Source of the DNA: Plantago elongata
Lineage: Eukaryota > Streptophyta > Magnoliopsida > Lamiales > Plantaginaceae
NCBI GenBank assembly: GCA_036897095.1
Contig: JAYMSP010000002.1
Coordinates: forward strand, 100,158-164,157
Reading direction: 5' to 3'
DNA: 64,000 nt
Below, one piece after another: positions 24,300-35,341 of the stretch (position 1 is its first letter; every line of letters starts with the position of its first letter). The notes beneath the pieces were generated by a model. That model did no database searches. It had not been told where the DNA came from and worked only from the letters and a program-made list of their open reading frames with translations. A program made the position numbers and the translations under genes.

Positions 24300-25923
24300 C
24301 GTGATTTTCAAATAGAAGTTTTGTATACCAATATTAACTCACCTTAAAGGTTAATCCGGGGGTATGACATGCCAATATGCGATGCGCCATCTTATCAATT
24401 ACGGGTCTAAATTTCACAATATAAATAATTGATTATGACAATGAACTACTTGTCTCGAATGAATGTGGAATTTATTTTTTGGATGCTCAACGTAGAACGG
24501 CATACGTCAAGTTCAATTGTATATTTTCGTGTTCTTAAAATTTTTATAAAACGTTGTGTATTGATTGGTTAGTGTCTGATCCGTTAATAATTATATATCG
24601 GTATGTCGTAAAGCTTGTCAAATAAGAATTATGCGGAAATGATTTTTACTATCAAAAAGACATAAGAACCGTGTAATATTTTTACATTTTATTATAAAAA
24701 GAAAAGTTTGAATACCATTACAGATAAAATATAAGAGTTCATACGAATTATAATCAATGATTTACAAATTATCCAAAATTATCATATTCGTTATTAATAA
24801 ATAAATTATAGTAGTATATAACTGCAGTTGAAGGTTTTAGATTTTATAAATTCAAAATTAATTTGCATAAAAATTTAATTTAAAAAATTAAATTAAAATA
24901 AATTAATTTATCGAAACATATATCGGTACGCAGTTCTTAACACCAAACAACCCACGACTCGCTGCAAAATTTATCGCAATATTTCGTCCCTTAGCTATAA
25001 TAATCAAGATGGGAGTTAAATCACAAAAGAAATCAAAGTGACAAAGAAAATCAGCCAAAAGAAAAGAAAACATTAAATCAATTGATGAGTCATGACTCAT
25101 GCCCCATTAGGCCGGCAGTGATTTTTTAAAGATTCTTCTAATCAGGTAAGCCCCACACGTGACGAAGAAACCCGTTATAATTGTTGCTTTCTTATTTTAA
25201 TATATTTTATTCTATACTTATCTACTTGAGCCCGAAAGGAAGCCGCATTCATGATTTTATACTCAATATTTCGCATAGGACAACTTATTTTTAACATATA
25301 AAAAAAATTCCATTTGATGTTAATGAAATAAAATTTAATTACATAATACTTTAACACAAATTATTTCAATATATGAATAATAGCTCAAATTTATATAAAT
25401 GAAATATTAATTTAAGTTGTATTTTAGGTGCATGACTATTTTTATAACATATAAATTTGTTTGAATTATTGTTAATAATGTTTGCCAAGTTTTAATATGT
25501 CAGTTAGTTTGTATGGCATGTACATCTCAATAGTTATAAAATAATTTTATGATTCATCATAATTGGAGTGTTCTTAACTTGAATTGGATAAAAAAAATTA
25601 AATACAATATTACAATTACTTTGATTGATATGGACAAATTTATCAACAAAAACAATTTTTAGGTTATAATCACCTTTCTCTATCATTCTCCATTCAAAAA
25701 AATTATAATCACTCGAACTCGTGACCTTTTAAGTGTATGTGGTTTTAGTTTGCTACTCAACTAGAAACGCTTAGACAAATTGAGATAACTCAATTGTAAT
25801 AATGATGTTTAACTTAATTTGTATAAAAGAAATACAGTTTAAATTGAATAATTTTATCACGAATGAAATTTTTATAGTTAATTCGTACTGAAAAATTCAA
25901 CTCGAATCGAAATAACTCGGACA
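24300..25923. other. AT-rich intergenic DNA
   Basis: No gene is seen. Around 25695-25765 a CTCGAACTCGTGACC block weakly resembles the tRNA-like repeats at 9024 and 10161. Confidence 0.5.
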
Positions 25924-26037
25924 AACTACTCCTAGAAAAATCCTAAGAAGCACACCCATGTAAAATAATTTATTCTGCTGCTCAGAACTACTCCGAGAAA
26001 AATCCTAAGAAGCACACCCATGTAAAATAATTTATTC
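25924..26037. repeat. 52-bp duplicated unit
   Basis: A 52-bp unit beginning AACTACTCC and ending AATAATTTATTC occurs at 25924-25975 and 25986-26037, separated by 10 bp. The copies differ at one base. It lies about 400 bp upstream of the CCCH zinc-finger gene's transcribed region. Confidence 0.9.
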
Positions 26038-26409
26038 CCCTAACAATAATATCAGATTCCTCTGGACCCTTTCTGCCCCATTATAAAAACCACTAATTTT
26101 TAGTGATGAAATCAAACCCCAATTTGAATTGCATCTGCATTTGAGTCTCATTTCAATTTCATTTGCATCTCAATTTGCATTTGCATTTAAAAATGGAACC
26201 AGTAAGACTCAGAAGGGTATGATGACAACAAATGACCCCACACTTAGAAGATTTGACTTTGACTAATTGAGAAAAAGATATCCAAAAATCAATTAAAAAC
26301 AGGAAAAACAAACAAAAAGATATCAAGAAAGATAAACTCTTGAAACTTTCCTCCTTCATTCCTCTTCAGAAAACTCAATTTACCTCTTTTTCTACTGCAT
26401 TTTTCTCCA

Positions 26410-26419
26410 AATATATATA
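26410..26419 (+). promoter_or_regulatory. candidate TATA box of the CCCH zinc-finger gene
   Basis: AATATATATAC at 26410-26419 is followed by a pyrimidine-rich stretch ending at a good 5' UTR donor (ACAG|GTACGG at 26551/26552). It is placed about where a TATA box would give a 5' UTR exon of roughly 110 bp. Confidence 0.45.
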
Positions 26420-26848
26420 CACACTCACTCACCTCATACGCTCCTTACCTTTCAGAACTACATCAGCTCCAAAACCCACATCTCAAAATCTCCTCTTTGC
26501 CTCTCACTCTACAGTAAATCCACTTCAAAGATCTGCATCTTTTTGCTACAGGTACGGTTAAAGACTCAATTTTTACTGTTGTTTATCAAGTTTACTGGGT
26601 TGTTTGAGTCTTCCATGCATTTAAGATGCCGGTTCTTTCTTGATTTTGTTAATCCAACTTGCCTTAGATGTGTATGTGCTGGAATGAGTCATTGAAATTA
26701 GGGAAATTATTTGTTTTTTATTTGTACAGTTGTGAATTCAATTTATTAGTAGTAATACTATATAAGTTTGGTTGTTGGTATCAAGATTTTCATTCATTGA
26801 TCTGGGAGTTTATTCATTTCTGGCTATTGTGTTTTATTCTCCAGATTG

Positions 26849-28759
26849 ATGTGTAGTGGTTCCAAGAATAACCCTGTTGTTGATTTAAAAATGGAACAAA
26901 AAGGAGGGGTTTTGCCCAAAAGGTGTTCAAAGTTGCTTGAGTTGGCAGCAGTAGATGATTTGGCTGGTTTGAAGTATGAAGTGGAGGAGAGAGGCTGTGA
27001 TGTTGATGATTTGAGCTTTTGGTATGGGAGGGCTTTTGGTTCAAAGCAGATGGGGTTTGAAGAAAGGAGCCCTATCATGATTGCTTCTCTTTATGGAAGT
27101 GTAGATGTTTTGAGCTATGTGATCCAGGCTGGAAAGGTTGATGTCAATAGGGCTTGTGGGTCGGATGGAGCTACGGCTCTTCACTGTGCTGCGGCTGGTG
27201 GTTCGTGGTCTTCGGTTGAAACTGTGAAGATCTTGATTGAAGCTGGTGGAGATATCAATGCTGTTGATGCTAATGGGAAGAAACCTGGTGATCTGATTGC
27301 TCCTTGTGTGAGGTTTTCAAACAATATGAAGAGGAAGACGTTGGAGATGCTGTTGAACGGGATTAGCTTCGAGGCGTGTGGTGTTGAGGAGGAGGAAGGG
27401 AGCAAGATGGTGAAGAAAGAGTATCCAATCGATGTGTCTTTGCCGGATATTAATGATGGATTGTATGGTACTGATGAGTTCAGGATGTATAGCTTCAAGG
27501 TGAAGCCGTGTTCTCGTGCATACTCTCACGATTGGACGGAGTGCCCTTTTGTTCATCCTGGTGAAAACGCAAGGAGGCGTGATCCGAGGAAGTACCACTA
27601 CACTTGTGTGCCATGCCCTGAGTTCAAGAAGGGAACTTGTGCGAAAGGTGATGGTTGCGAGTATGCACATGGTGTTTTCGAATCGTGGCTTCATCCAGCT
27701 CAGTACAGAACCAGGCTCTGCAAGGACGAGACCGGTTGCTCTAGAAAAGTTTGTTTCTTTGCTCACAAGACAGAAGAGTTGCGTCCTCTGTACCCTTCTA
27801 CCGGCTCAGCCATGCCTTCCCCGAAGTCATATTCAGTTAACTCGTTGGATATGACTACACTAAGCCCGTTGTCTCTTGGTTCGCCATCTATGATGATTCC
27901 CAATTCTTCGCCTACTGCACCAATGTCTCCTCCGATCACTTGCTCGTCTCCCATGGGTGGAAACATGTGGCAAAATAAGGTCAATCTTACTCCTCCGGTA
28001 TTGAACCTACCAGGCAGTCGGCTCAAGACATCTTTGAGTGCAAGAGATGTTGAATTGGATATGGAGTTGCTCGGATTGCAGAGAATCCGAACCCAACAAC
28101 AGCAAAGGCAGCAAATGGTGGAGGACATGGCGAGCCTCTCTTCCCCATACGGAAGAATGGGGGAGTTAAGACCGACCAACCTTGATGATGTTTTTGGATC
28201 AATCGATCCTTCGTTGTTATCTCAATTGCAGGGTCTCTCACCAAGAATGAACAACAACACGATTGGTTCACCTACCGGACTTCAAATGCGACAAAACATG
28301 AACCAGAACATGAACCAGCTCCGTGCAAGCTATCCTTCAAACATTTCCTCCTCACCTGGCCGAAAACCAGCATACGGATTCGACTCATCCGCTGCAGTAG
28401 CTGCAGCTGTAATGAACTCAAGATCTTCGGCGTTCGCCAAACGCAGCCAAAGCTTTGTGGATCGCAGTGGAGGTCACTACCGATCTGCCTCATCTCAAGG
28501 CCCAATGCCATCAAAACAACCCGAATGGGGCTCTCCGGACGGAAAGGTAGACTGGGGTTTCAACGGCGACGAGGTCAACAAGCTTAGGAAGTCAGCTTCT
28601 TTTGGTTTTCGAAGTGGCAACGGCACCCCACCAAGTGTTGCGAATCCGTCAGAAAACGAGCAAGATGTCTCATGGGTGAATTCAATGGTGAAAGATGGAG
28701 ACATGATGCCACAGTGGGTTGATCAATTGTACATAGAGCAAGAGCAGATGGTGGCCTAA
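26849..28759 (+). CDS. ankyrin-repeat tandem CCCH zinc-finger protein (RR-TZF, C3H66/SZF-like)
   Basis: The protein is a 636-residue plant arginine-rich tandem CCCH zinc-finger protein. Family members shuttle between nucleus and cytoplasmic granules, bind AU-rich RNA and act in salt, ABA and defence responses. Ankyrin-like repeats occupy about residues 70-160 (SPIMIASLYGSVDVL, TALHCAAAGG). The RR region begins at Cys221 with spacing C-x5-H-x4-C-x3-H. The two CCCH fingers start at Cys256 (C-x7-C-x5-C-x3-H) and Cys291 (C-x5-C-x4-C-x3-H). The Ser/Pro/Gln-rich C-terminal half contains the family block SSAFAKRSQSF and ends VDQLYIEQEQ. The start at 26849 follows an intron acceptor (TTCTCCAG at 26844), so the 5' UTR has an intron at about 26552-26844 and the coding part is intronless, as in relatives. 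The exact orthologue among TZF7-11 is not settled. Confidence 0.95.
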   Translation: MCSGSKNNPVVDLKMEQKGGVLPKRCSKLLELAAVDDLAGLKYEVEERGCDVDDLSFWYGRAFGSKQMGFEERSPIMIASLYGSVDVLSYVIQAGKVDVNRACGSDGATALHCAAAGGSWSSVETVKILIEAGGDINAVDANGKKPGDLIAPCVRFSNNMKRKTLEMLLNGISFEACGVEEEEGSKMVKKEYPIDVSLPDINDGLYGTDEFRMYSFKVKPCSRAYSHDWTECPFVHPGENARRRDPRKYHYTCVPCPEFKKGTCAKGDGCEYAHGVFESWLHPAQYRTRLCKDETGCSRKVCFFAHKTEELRPLYPSTGSAMPSPKSYSVNSLDMTTLSPLSLGSPSMMIPNSSPTAPMSPPITCSSPMGGNMWQNKVNLTPPVLNLPGSRLKTSLSARDVELDMELLGLQRIRTQQQQRQQMVEDMASLSSPYGRMGELRPTNLDDVFGSIDPSLLSQLQGLSPRMNNNTIGSPTGLQMRQNMNQNMNQLRASYPSNISSSPGRKPAYGFDSSAAVAAAVMNSRSSAFAKRSQSFVDRSGGHYRSASSQGPMPSKQPEWGSPDGKVDWGFNGDEVNKLRKSASFGFRSGNGTPPSVANPSENEQDVSWVNSMVKDGDMMPQWVDQLYIEQEQMVA

Positions 28760-29078
28760 GCTGCATAACTACAGCAACAAGTGGTTTCTTCTTCAACTTC
28801 AACTTGATCTTTTACATAGGTTGATATGATATTCTTTCAGATTCTTATTGATGATACAAATTACTACTACTATATTGTTTAGACTATAGGGAGGAACTAA
28901 CTACTCATCAAAGTTCCTTTCTTGGGAGATTGACTGATCCAGAATCCAGATATTACTTCAAGATTTAGAAACATTAGACTTCTTGGAATGATATTTTTTA
29001 ATTTGTTTCTTTTTTCATCTCCTCATAGTAGAGGAATCTAGAGACTGGGCAAGAAAACCAGGAAATTTATGCATCTTC

Positions 29079-29084
29079 AATAAA
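29079..29084 (+). terminator. candidate poly(A) signal of the CCCH gene
   Basis: AATAAA lies about 320 bases after the stop codon in U-rich sequence. Confidence 0.4.
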
Positions 29085-31780
29085 CATGCAACCTGTTTGG
29101 TTCTTCTATTTCTTTGTTATTGTTGAATTTTTCTGAAATGTATTTTGGAATTTTATGGATCAATCTTGTTTATGGTTCTAGATGTCACAATCTCATTCGG
29201 AAAACTCAGAAAAATGGAGCTATCTTGGAATAATCGATTGAACAATGCCATATCACTATGACTCATGCTGAGGCGACTTTTTTCCTTTCTGTTTGGATTA
29301 GTATAACGTTGTAATGCAAGATAAATATACTTTGACATTTCTCTAAAAACCCACAGCCGCATACATATTAAATAAAAATCATAACCCAACACCAACTATA
29401 AATTTTTAACTTAATCGAATTGAATTTTATAAATAATTTTTATATTCGTATATCACAACTTAACATCAAGTAAAATTTTGTAAAATCACTATGGATTATT
29501 CATCAGTTTTACAATTCAATCCGAATTGACATAAATAGTAAAAAGAAGAGCACACCGGACTGTAATGCAACTTGTCTGTGCTATCCTTGTATGAGATCTT
29601 TAGGAAATCAGGCAACTTGATGAAGCATATCATCGTTCACTTTATTATCCTCTCATTTTGAACATACATTGAACATTAATCACACGTATAGTGACCTGAG
29701 CTAATTAACTCGTGGGAGTCACTATACAGCCACACCCAAAAATAGGCAGGTGGCCAAATTAAACAAGGTATGAATTATCATCATCATCCACTACAAATTA
29801 TTCTTCTCCTACTTCACTTTTACTAGATATTTTTCTTAATGTGGGAGTTAAAAAGTGAATTTGAAAGAAACCCGACAAAAATGCATGCTTAAAATTGAGA
29901 TCTTGGCAATCTACTCTACTTAAATTCCATAACACTACTACTTTCGTGAACGTTAAACACGTAAAAAGTTACACAGTGTGTGAGGAATAATTCCTCCTAC
30001 CTTTTTGTATTATTCCCTAATCACAATGAATTAGGTTCACTTTAGAATATATAGAGCATATATTATAAACTAGACATGCACAAAATATGGTGGGAGGTTT
30101 GAATCCAAACATAACTATGATGGTATATACTATCTGCATTTATAACCGATCGGGAATTCAATTTACCATTTAACCATTTAAAAAAGACATGTGGGGAGCC
30201 ACCAAATTTTGAATCCATATAATGATAACAGTTGAGCTGAGCAGTTGTGTGTGTAATCAACTAACTACATTGAAGAAACACGAATGGAAATGGCTGGAAA
30301 TGAGTTGGGGTCTGACTCTTATGAAGAAAAAAAACACGTTTGTGTTCCAACCAACAGTACATAGCCCATCATCTCATAATATCCGGATTGACCATAACGC
30401 CAACAACAGTATCATTAAATTAATGGTATCTCCAATTTTGAAAATCAATCTCATCCAGTATCACTAATTATTCAAAAAACATAAAAATAATATCCAGAAT
30501 AATATCACCTTCTGAGTAAATCCAAGGTAATGTACTTAAATCTCGAACAATAGAAGATCAGTCTGTAAGAACTCCTTGCGAATGAAAGAACCTAACTTGT
30601 AATTTCTCATTTTGCTAATATATTTGTTTTATGTTAATAAAAAGAACTATCTTTTGTATATGAGAAACTAATATTACGGATAAAATTGTAAGATATACTT
30701 TGTCACCAACTTTTATTTGTGATAATTATTCTTATGACAAGTTGACAACTATTTAGGAGTAAATGTGAATGTTTGGTACTATTTGTTCACCTTAATTGCT
30801 ATGTACGGTTATTTTAAATATAAAAACTTGTGAAATTTTAAGTTTTTGTAAGAGTCCTACAATATTATATATTAATTATACAGTGTTTTATGTAAATTGT
30901 AAATTTTTTAATTTTTATAAATTATATATTATTATGTACTAATTATATGGCTGAAACTTTTTATGTAAGATTCTCAGAATTTTACGAACTATCGCGAGTG
31001 TTTCTCTATTTTGGAAAGAATGGTGTGCTGAACTAGCTAGCTTAAAGATTTAGAAAAGGGAAATTTAGCACCGGCATTGAGTTGAGTAGAAAATTGAGAC
31101 CAGAAATGAGTGATTATTTTAGTAGTCTACGTACGAGTGAGTCATAGAAAAGAAGCCCATGAAATAAATGTCGAAATGAATATTCAGCGTGTGGGGCCAA
31201 ATATATAAGTAAAATAATTGTCTCGTTGAGTAATTGTATAGCCGCCCAATAAGGCTAGCTTAGTGTACAAGTACAACTTTATTCTCTATCTTTATATATT
31301 ATCTGCACCACACAAACAAATTTATCATTTATCAATCCACCCCATTATCTCGATCCACCTCCAACTTTTTCTACTCCACTCATTCATATAATACGACAAA
31401 ACAATATGGGTAACCATGTTTATTTATAATCCCGATTATTAAGGTTCGGAGTGTGATTAGATTAGACCACTCAGTATGATGCATTGTCAAGTGACTAGTG
31501 TTTCGGGTAGTGGGTGATTGGTGACCTAAATCACACACGGCAATAGTACTATGTGGTTATTGTTGGATTGATCATTGAAATTACTCTTTTTAAAAGTTGA
31601 TAAACATTCAAGTAAGATGCTTAAGAAGTACCAATATGAACATCTAAGGTGATGGGGGAGTATTTAAACTTCAAGGTGCACAACCATAGTGACTAAATGA
31701 ACCACGGTGGCAACGGTTCTTTTGGTCTCGAGCTAGAAATTTCTCCCACCGTAATAAATTCAACTTTCTGATAGTATGAA
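29085..31780. other. AT-rich intergenic DNA
   Basis: No gene or well-bounded element is seen. Short open frames (for example 30222-30467) lack motifs. Confidence 0.5.
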
Positions 31781-31789
31781 TATAAATTT

Positions 31790-32000
31790 TAATTTTTTTA
31801 AACGGTTAAATTTTTATTAATAATAGATCAAGAGAACAAAAAATGTTTGAGACAGAAATAATTACAGATGAAATAGATCTATACACCCAAACATTCAAAA
31901 CTGGCAAAATAGTTCTCAACCAAACTGAAATGCTAACTAGAGTACAACCAAAATCAATAAGAGATTAAAAAAACCAAGATATACAGCCTAATAAATCCTA
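31790..32000 (-). mobile_element. possible 3' end of an L1-type LINE
   Basis: On the minus strand the segment ends with TTTATTAATAAAAATTTAACCG followed by an A-rich tail, a form common at plant L1 3' ends. A second copy with the same order of blocks (ACAGTTAAAATTTTATTAATAA, then GAGCACAAAACATG on the plus strand) lies at 35943-36124. Both would be 5'-truncated. The assignment rests on remembered family pattern and on the two copies resembling one another. Confidence 0.4.
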
Positions 32001-32809
32001 ACCCGAAATGTAGAAATATAATAAAGTATGAGAAATGTAAGTAAAGTAGGATAGAGTTTTTTCCATTTAAAGTAGGAAAAGTTAAGTTTGAGATTGATCA
32101 AAATGCGAAATGAAAAGTTGAGATCGGGAGAGAATGAGTACGATGAACAATATGAGTAATTACACTTAAGCCTCTAATGAGTTAGATCCATCACTCTAGG
32201 TTACTTTGGGCCTGTCCAATTCATTTGCTGGACTATAACCTCTAGAAACTCTTTGGGCCAGACCTGCACAATCTCGAATGCACTAACCCAGCCTTCTTTC
32301 GAATCGAAACAATTATACGAAGTAACAAAGAGCAAGGTCATTGATGCCAACAATACTTTTTTGGTTGGTAAATTATACGCAAACAAGGTTTATGAGTTTT
32401 TATGAACATGTTAGCTACATGGTGTATGAAATTAATGAGGCACCTGGTTCAATACATATGTCGCCGGCCAAACCAGATACCAAAACCTTGCTCCGAAAAT
32501 TAGGAGGGATTTATGCCGGTACTTCTTTAGAATTAACAATTCAAAAAACGACCGTGTATCATTTGCATTCAATGATGTAAAAAAATTGTATATCGTCACA
32601 CTAAATGTACAATTTTAGGTGTGAAAATTGTATATTTATACTCTATGATACAACGTTTTTGTTACATTTACACTCTATGATACAACATCGCTTGCATTCT
32701 ATAATACATTGCTTTACTTTGATAAGTCTTTATTTGAAACTTGACTCCCAACTTGATTGCTGGAAAGAATTTTCTCCCGAAAATTCAATTTGAGCGATAC
32801 ATACTGGTA
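32001..32809. other. intergenic DNA upstream of PAI
   Basis: No gene is recognised. Open frames at 32201-32386 and 32341-32580 have no motif. Several GGGCC/GGGCT cores occur in this GC-richer patch. Confidence 0.4.
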
Positions 32810-32863
32810 AGCCCATTGGATAATTTGATTTGAAGAATTGGGCTATAAGTTCCGAATTGGGCT
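32810..32863 (+). promoter_or_regulatory. cluster of site II-like motifs upstream of PAI
   Basis: AGCCCA at 32810-32815, TGGGCT at 32839-32844 and TGGGCT at 32858-32863 lie 80-140 bases before the PAI start codon. Such cores are common in promoters of housekeeping genes, including nuclear genes for organelle proteins. Confidence 0.5.
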
Positions 32864-32945
32864 AGAGTAAATAGGCCCAGAACCAATAATAAGCTAATTT
32901 CGTCCAATCAATATACAAGGGGTCAATTTCTGCAAAAATGTCCGA

Positions 32946-35146
32946 ATGATAAGTGAATGGGAATGTATACAAACACCGCTTTCTGCTGCTCACCAGGTGC
33001 TTGTGAAAATTCCTCACCCAAATCTGTTATCTCGTTTCGGAAGAAACGCTTGCTTAACTTTGTGGGGATGTATTTTTTCAGGTAATCTTCACGTTGGAAA
33101 CCAACTTCGACCCGGATTATTTACTTCACAGAAATGTCCAGGTAACGTGGAAATCGTTGTTATTCTTGATCAATTTTGACAAAGTTACAATCTTTGTACT
33201 ATTTTTGTCGTTCCCTTTCATTCTGTGAACTGAATTAGGATTCCAAAGTTCAAGCATGAGCTCTTTGTTAGCAGAAAATGTGTGAATATATTATATATGT
33301 TGTGGCAGATAGATTTTTTGTAGTAGTGTTTTAGTGTTTTTCCTTTCATTCAGCTTGTTAATGCAGTTATCTTGATTCCGGATGCTGTTGTTTATGTATT
33401 GGGGCTGATAACGTTAATGCTCCTGATTGATTCACCCACTTTTAGTTTGCTTTCATTTTGTTGCATCTAGTTTGTATGACATTGGTATTCGTTGATACTA
33501 AAACTGAAGGCCTGATATGCTGCCGTTGTAGTTAGACAGAGAAGACCGCGTATACTTTCGGGTTGTAAAAAGTTAGTTTTAGTGCTAAATTATAGGTATC
33601 TTGAATTTTGGCTTAAAACTAAGCTTGGATGCAAGATTTTCTCGAGTTGATTGCAGAAATCATGAACGTATCTCCCTCTCTGTGCTAGTCTATACAGTTG
33701 CTTTAGAATCTTGTAGAGACATATGATCGGCTATTGGAACCATCTTTCTATGTGTTTCCTTGGTAGATAACTTGAATCTGCTTTGGCATGTTAAAGTTGG
33801 AACATATAATTGACTTGCAACCTGTGGCATCCATATGTAGGTTTACGATGGAAGGAAGTGCAATTTCCAAACTTAAAGCTGAAAAGAAAAGGCATATCAA
33901 ACCACTCCTTCTTAGTTTGCTCTGCTCATACCTCATATAAAAACATTTTACCCTTGGTAAAAATGTGTGGGATCACTTCAGCCAAGGATGCTGCTTTGGC
34001 AGCAGAAGCTGGTGCAAATTTGATTGGGATGATAATGTCGCCCAACTTTAAACGGTCAGTCTCACTTAATGTTGCAAAAGAAATATCAAAAGTCGCGAGG
34101 GAATATGGAGCGGAGCCTGTTGGAGTATTTGTAGATGATGATGCAGATACTATATTAATTGCTTCTGATGAAGCAGGACTTGGATATGTGCAAGTTAGTG
34201 CCTTTCTCATTAGCATTATCCATACTTAAATTCTTCACAGCTCTCATACCTATCATGTTGATACGTTTAAAGTTGTTAAATTAAGATGGTTTAACTGATA
34301 GAAATGATATCACCGTTTAGTAGGTAGCTTTGAGAAGCAGACCAATTTGGTAAAGGTTGTTTGTGCGAGATCTAGATAAGATACAATATACATTCTGATT
34401 CCGTTCTATAGCCTCTTCTTGACTTCCTATGTGTGTTATACCATGCAGCTTCATGGTAACGGTTCTCGAGATACTTTCAAAATGACCGTGCTAGATAATC
34501 GAGTTATATATGTTCTTCATGTGAATGAGGATGGCAGTCTTCAGAATTCTATCACTGACGAAGAATGTTCTCAAGCTGACTGGATCCTTGTGGACAGTGC
34601 CAAAGGTGGCAGGTAAAACTAGTCTTCTGTACATATGATTTCCTTGGGTCCTTTTGTTTCTTCTTTTTATTTCAAACTTGCTATATAGATAAATGTTTAG
34701 AAGCAGCAAAGAATTTAAATTCTGATTACGTGTTAACTAACTTGCTTTGTTAAATATATTCTTGGGACGCTTGCCTGTGTTTTCTTTTTCTTTCCAAGTT
34801 TCATTATTGATTGTGAGACTTGTAAGCTACGCAGCATTAGCAAAGTAATATAAAACCTGGTCATGCTTGCAGTGGAAAAGGTTTTAACTGGTCCAAGTTT
34901 GAGCGACCACGCATTAGAAGCAAGCAAGGATGGCTCTTGGCAGGGGGAATTACTCCCGAAAATGTATATGAAGCTCTTTGGACTCTGAGACCTCATGGAG
35001 TAGATGTCAGCAGCGGTATATGTGGTCCAGATGGTATACAGAAGGATCCAACACGTATAACATCTTTCATGGAAGCCATCACTTCTGTAAATGTAACTCC
35101 CCACTTTTTAAGTAAATTTAGCAAAGGCACCCCCAGTTCTTGGTGA
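32946..35146 (+). CDS. PAI1: phosphoribosylanthranilate isomerase, plastid (TrpF-type)
   Basis: The enzyme converts N-(5'-phosphoribosyl)anthranilate to its carboxyphenylamino-deoxyribulose isomer, the third step of tryptophan synthesis from anthranilate, in the plastid. Four exons join in phase: 32946-33141, 33841-34193, 34449-34612 and 34873-35146, giving 328 residues. Donors are GTAACG, GTTAGT and GTAAAA. The TrpF barrel starts at LVKMCGIT with the catalytic Cys at about residue 108. The second catalytic residue is Asp232 in [10 protein letters not shown], followed by the phosphate-binding SGKGF, LAGGI and [10 protein letters not shown] segments. The first 100 residues form a Ser/Arg-containing transit peptide. 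The start at 32946 is the first ATG in that frame; another ATG at 32957 is out of frame. The C-terminus runs about 14-16 residues past the usual end ([17 protein letters not shown]), which is unusual but not disabling. Confidence 0.93.
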
Positions 35147-35335
35147 GCGCTCTAACGCGTAGAAGAGAAGGAAGAAGAAAGGAAGCTAGACATTCTCCTC
35201 TCCACCCCTTTCTCGGTTTCTTGTTCTAACCAGGCATTTGTTGAGGACTTCTTGTTTATGCACGTTTTTGTGTGCTACTTAAATTATGAAATGTTATATA
35301 TAGTATCAGTATATAAAAGTATGTGTAGAGACCTG

Positions 35336-35341
35336 AATAAA
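35336..35341 (+). terminator. candidate poly(A) signal of PAI
   Basis: AATAAA lies about 190 bases past the stop codon. Confidence 0.4.

Noticed and set aside
32957-33082. Alternative PAI first exon from the ATG at 32957, read to a stop at 33082
   Set aside because: Its frame does not join the TrpF exons, whereas the 32946 frame does so in phase at 33141.
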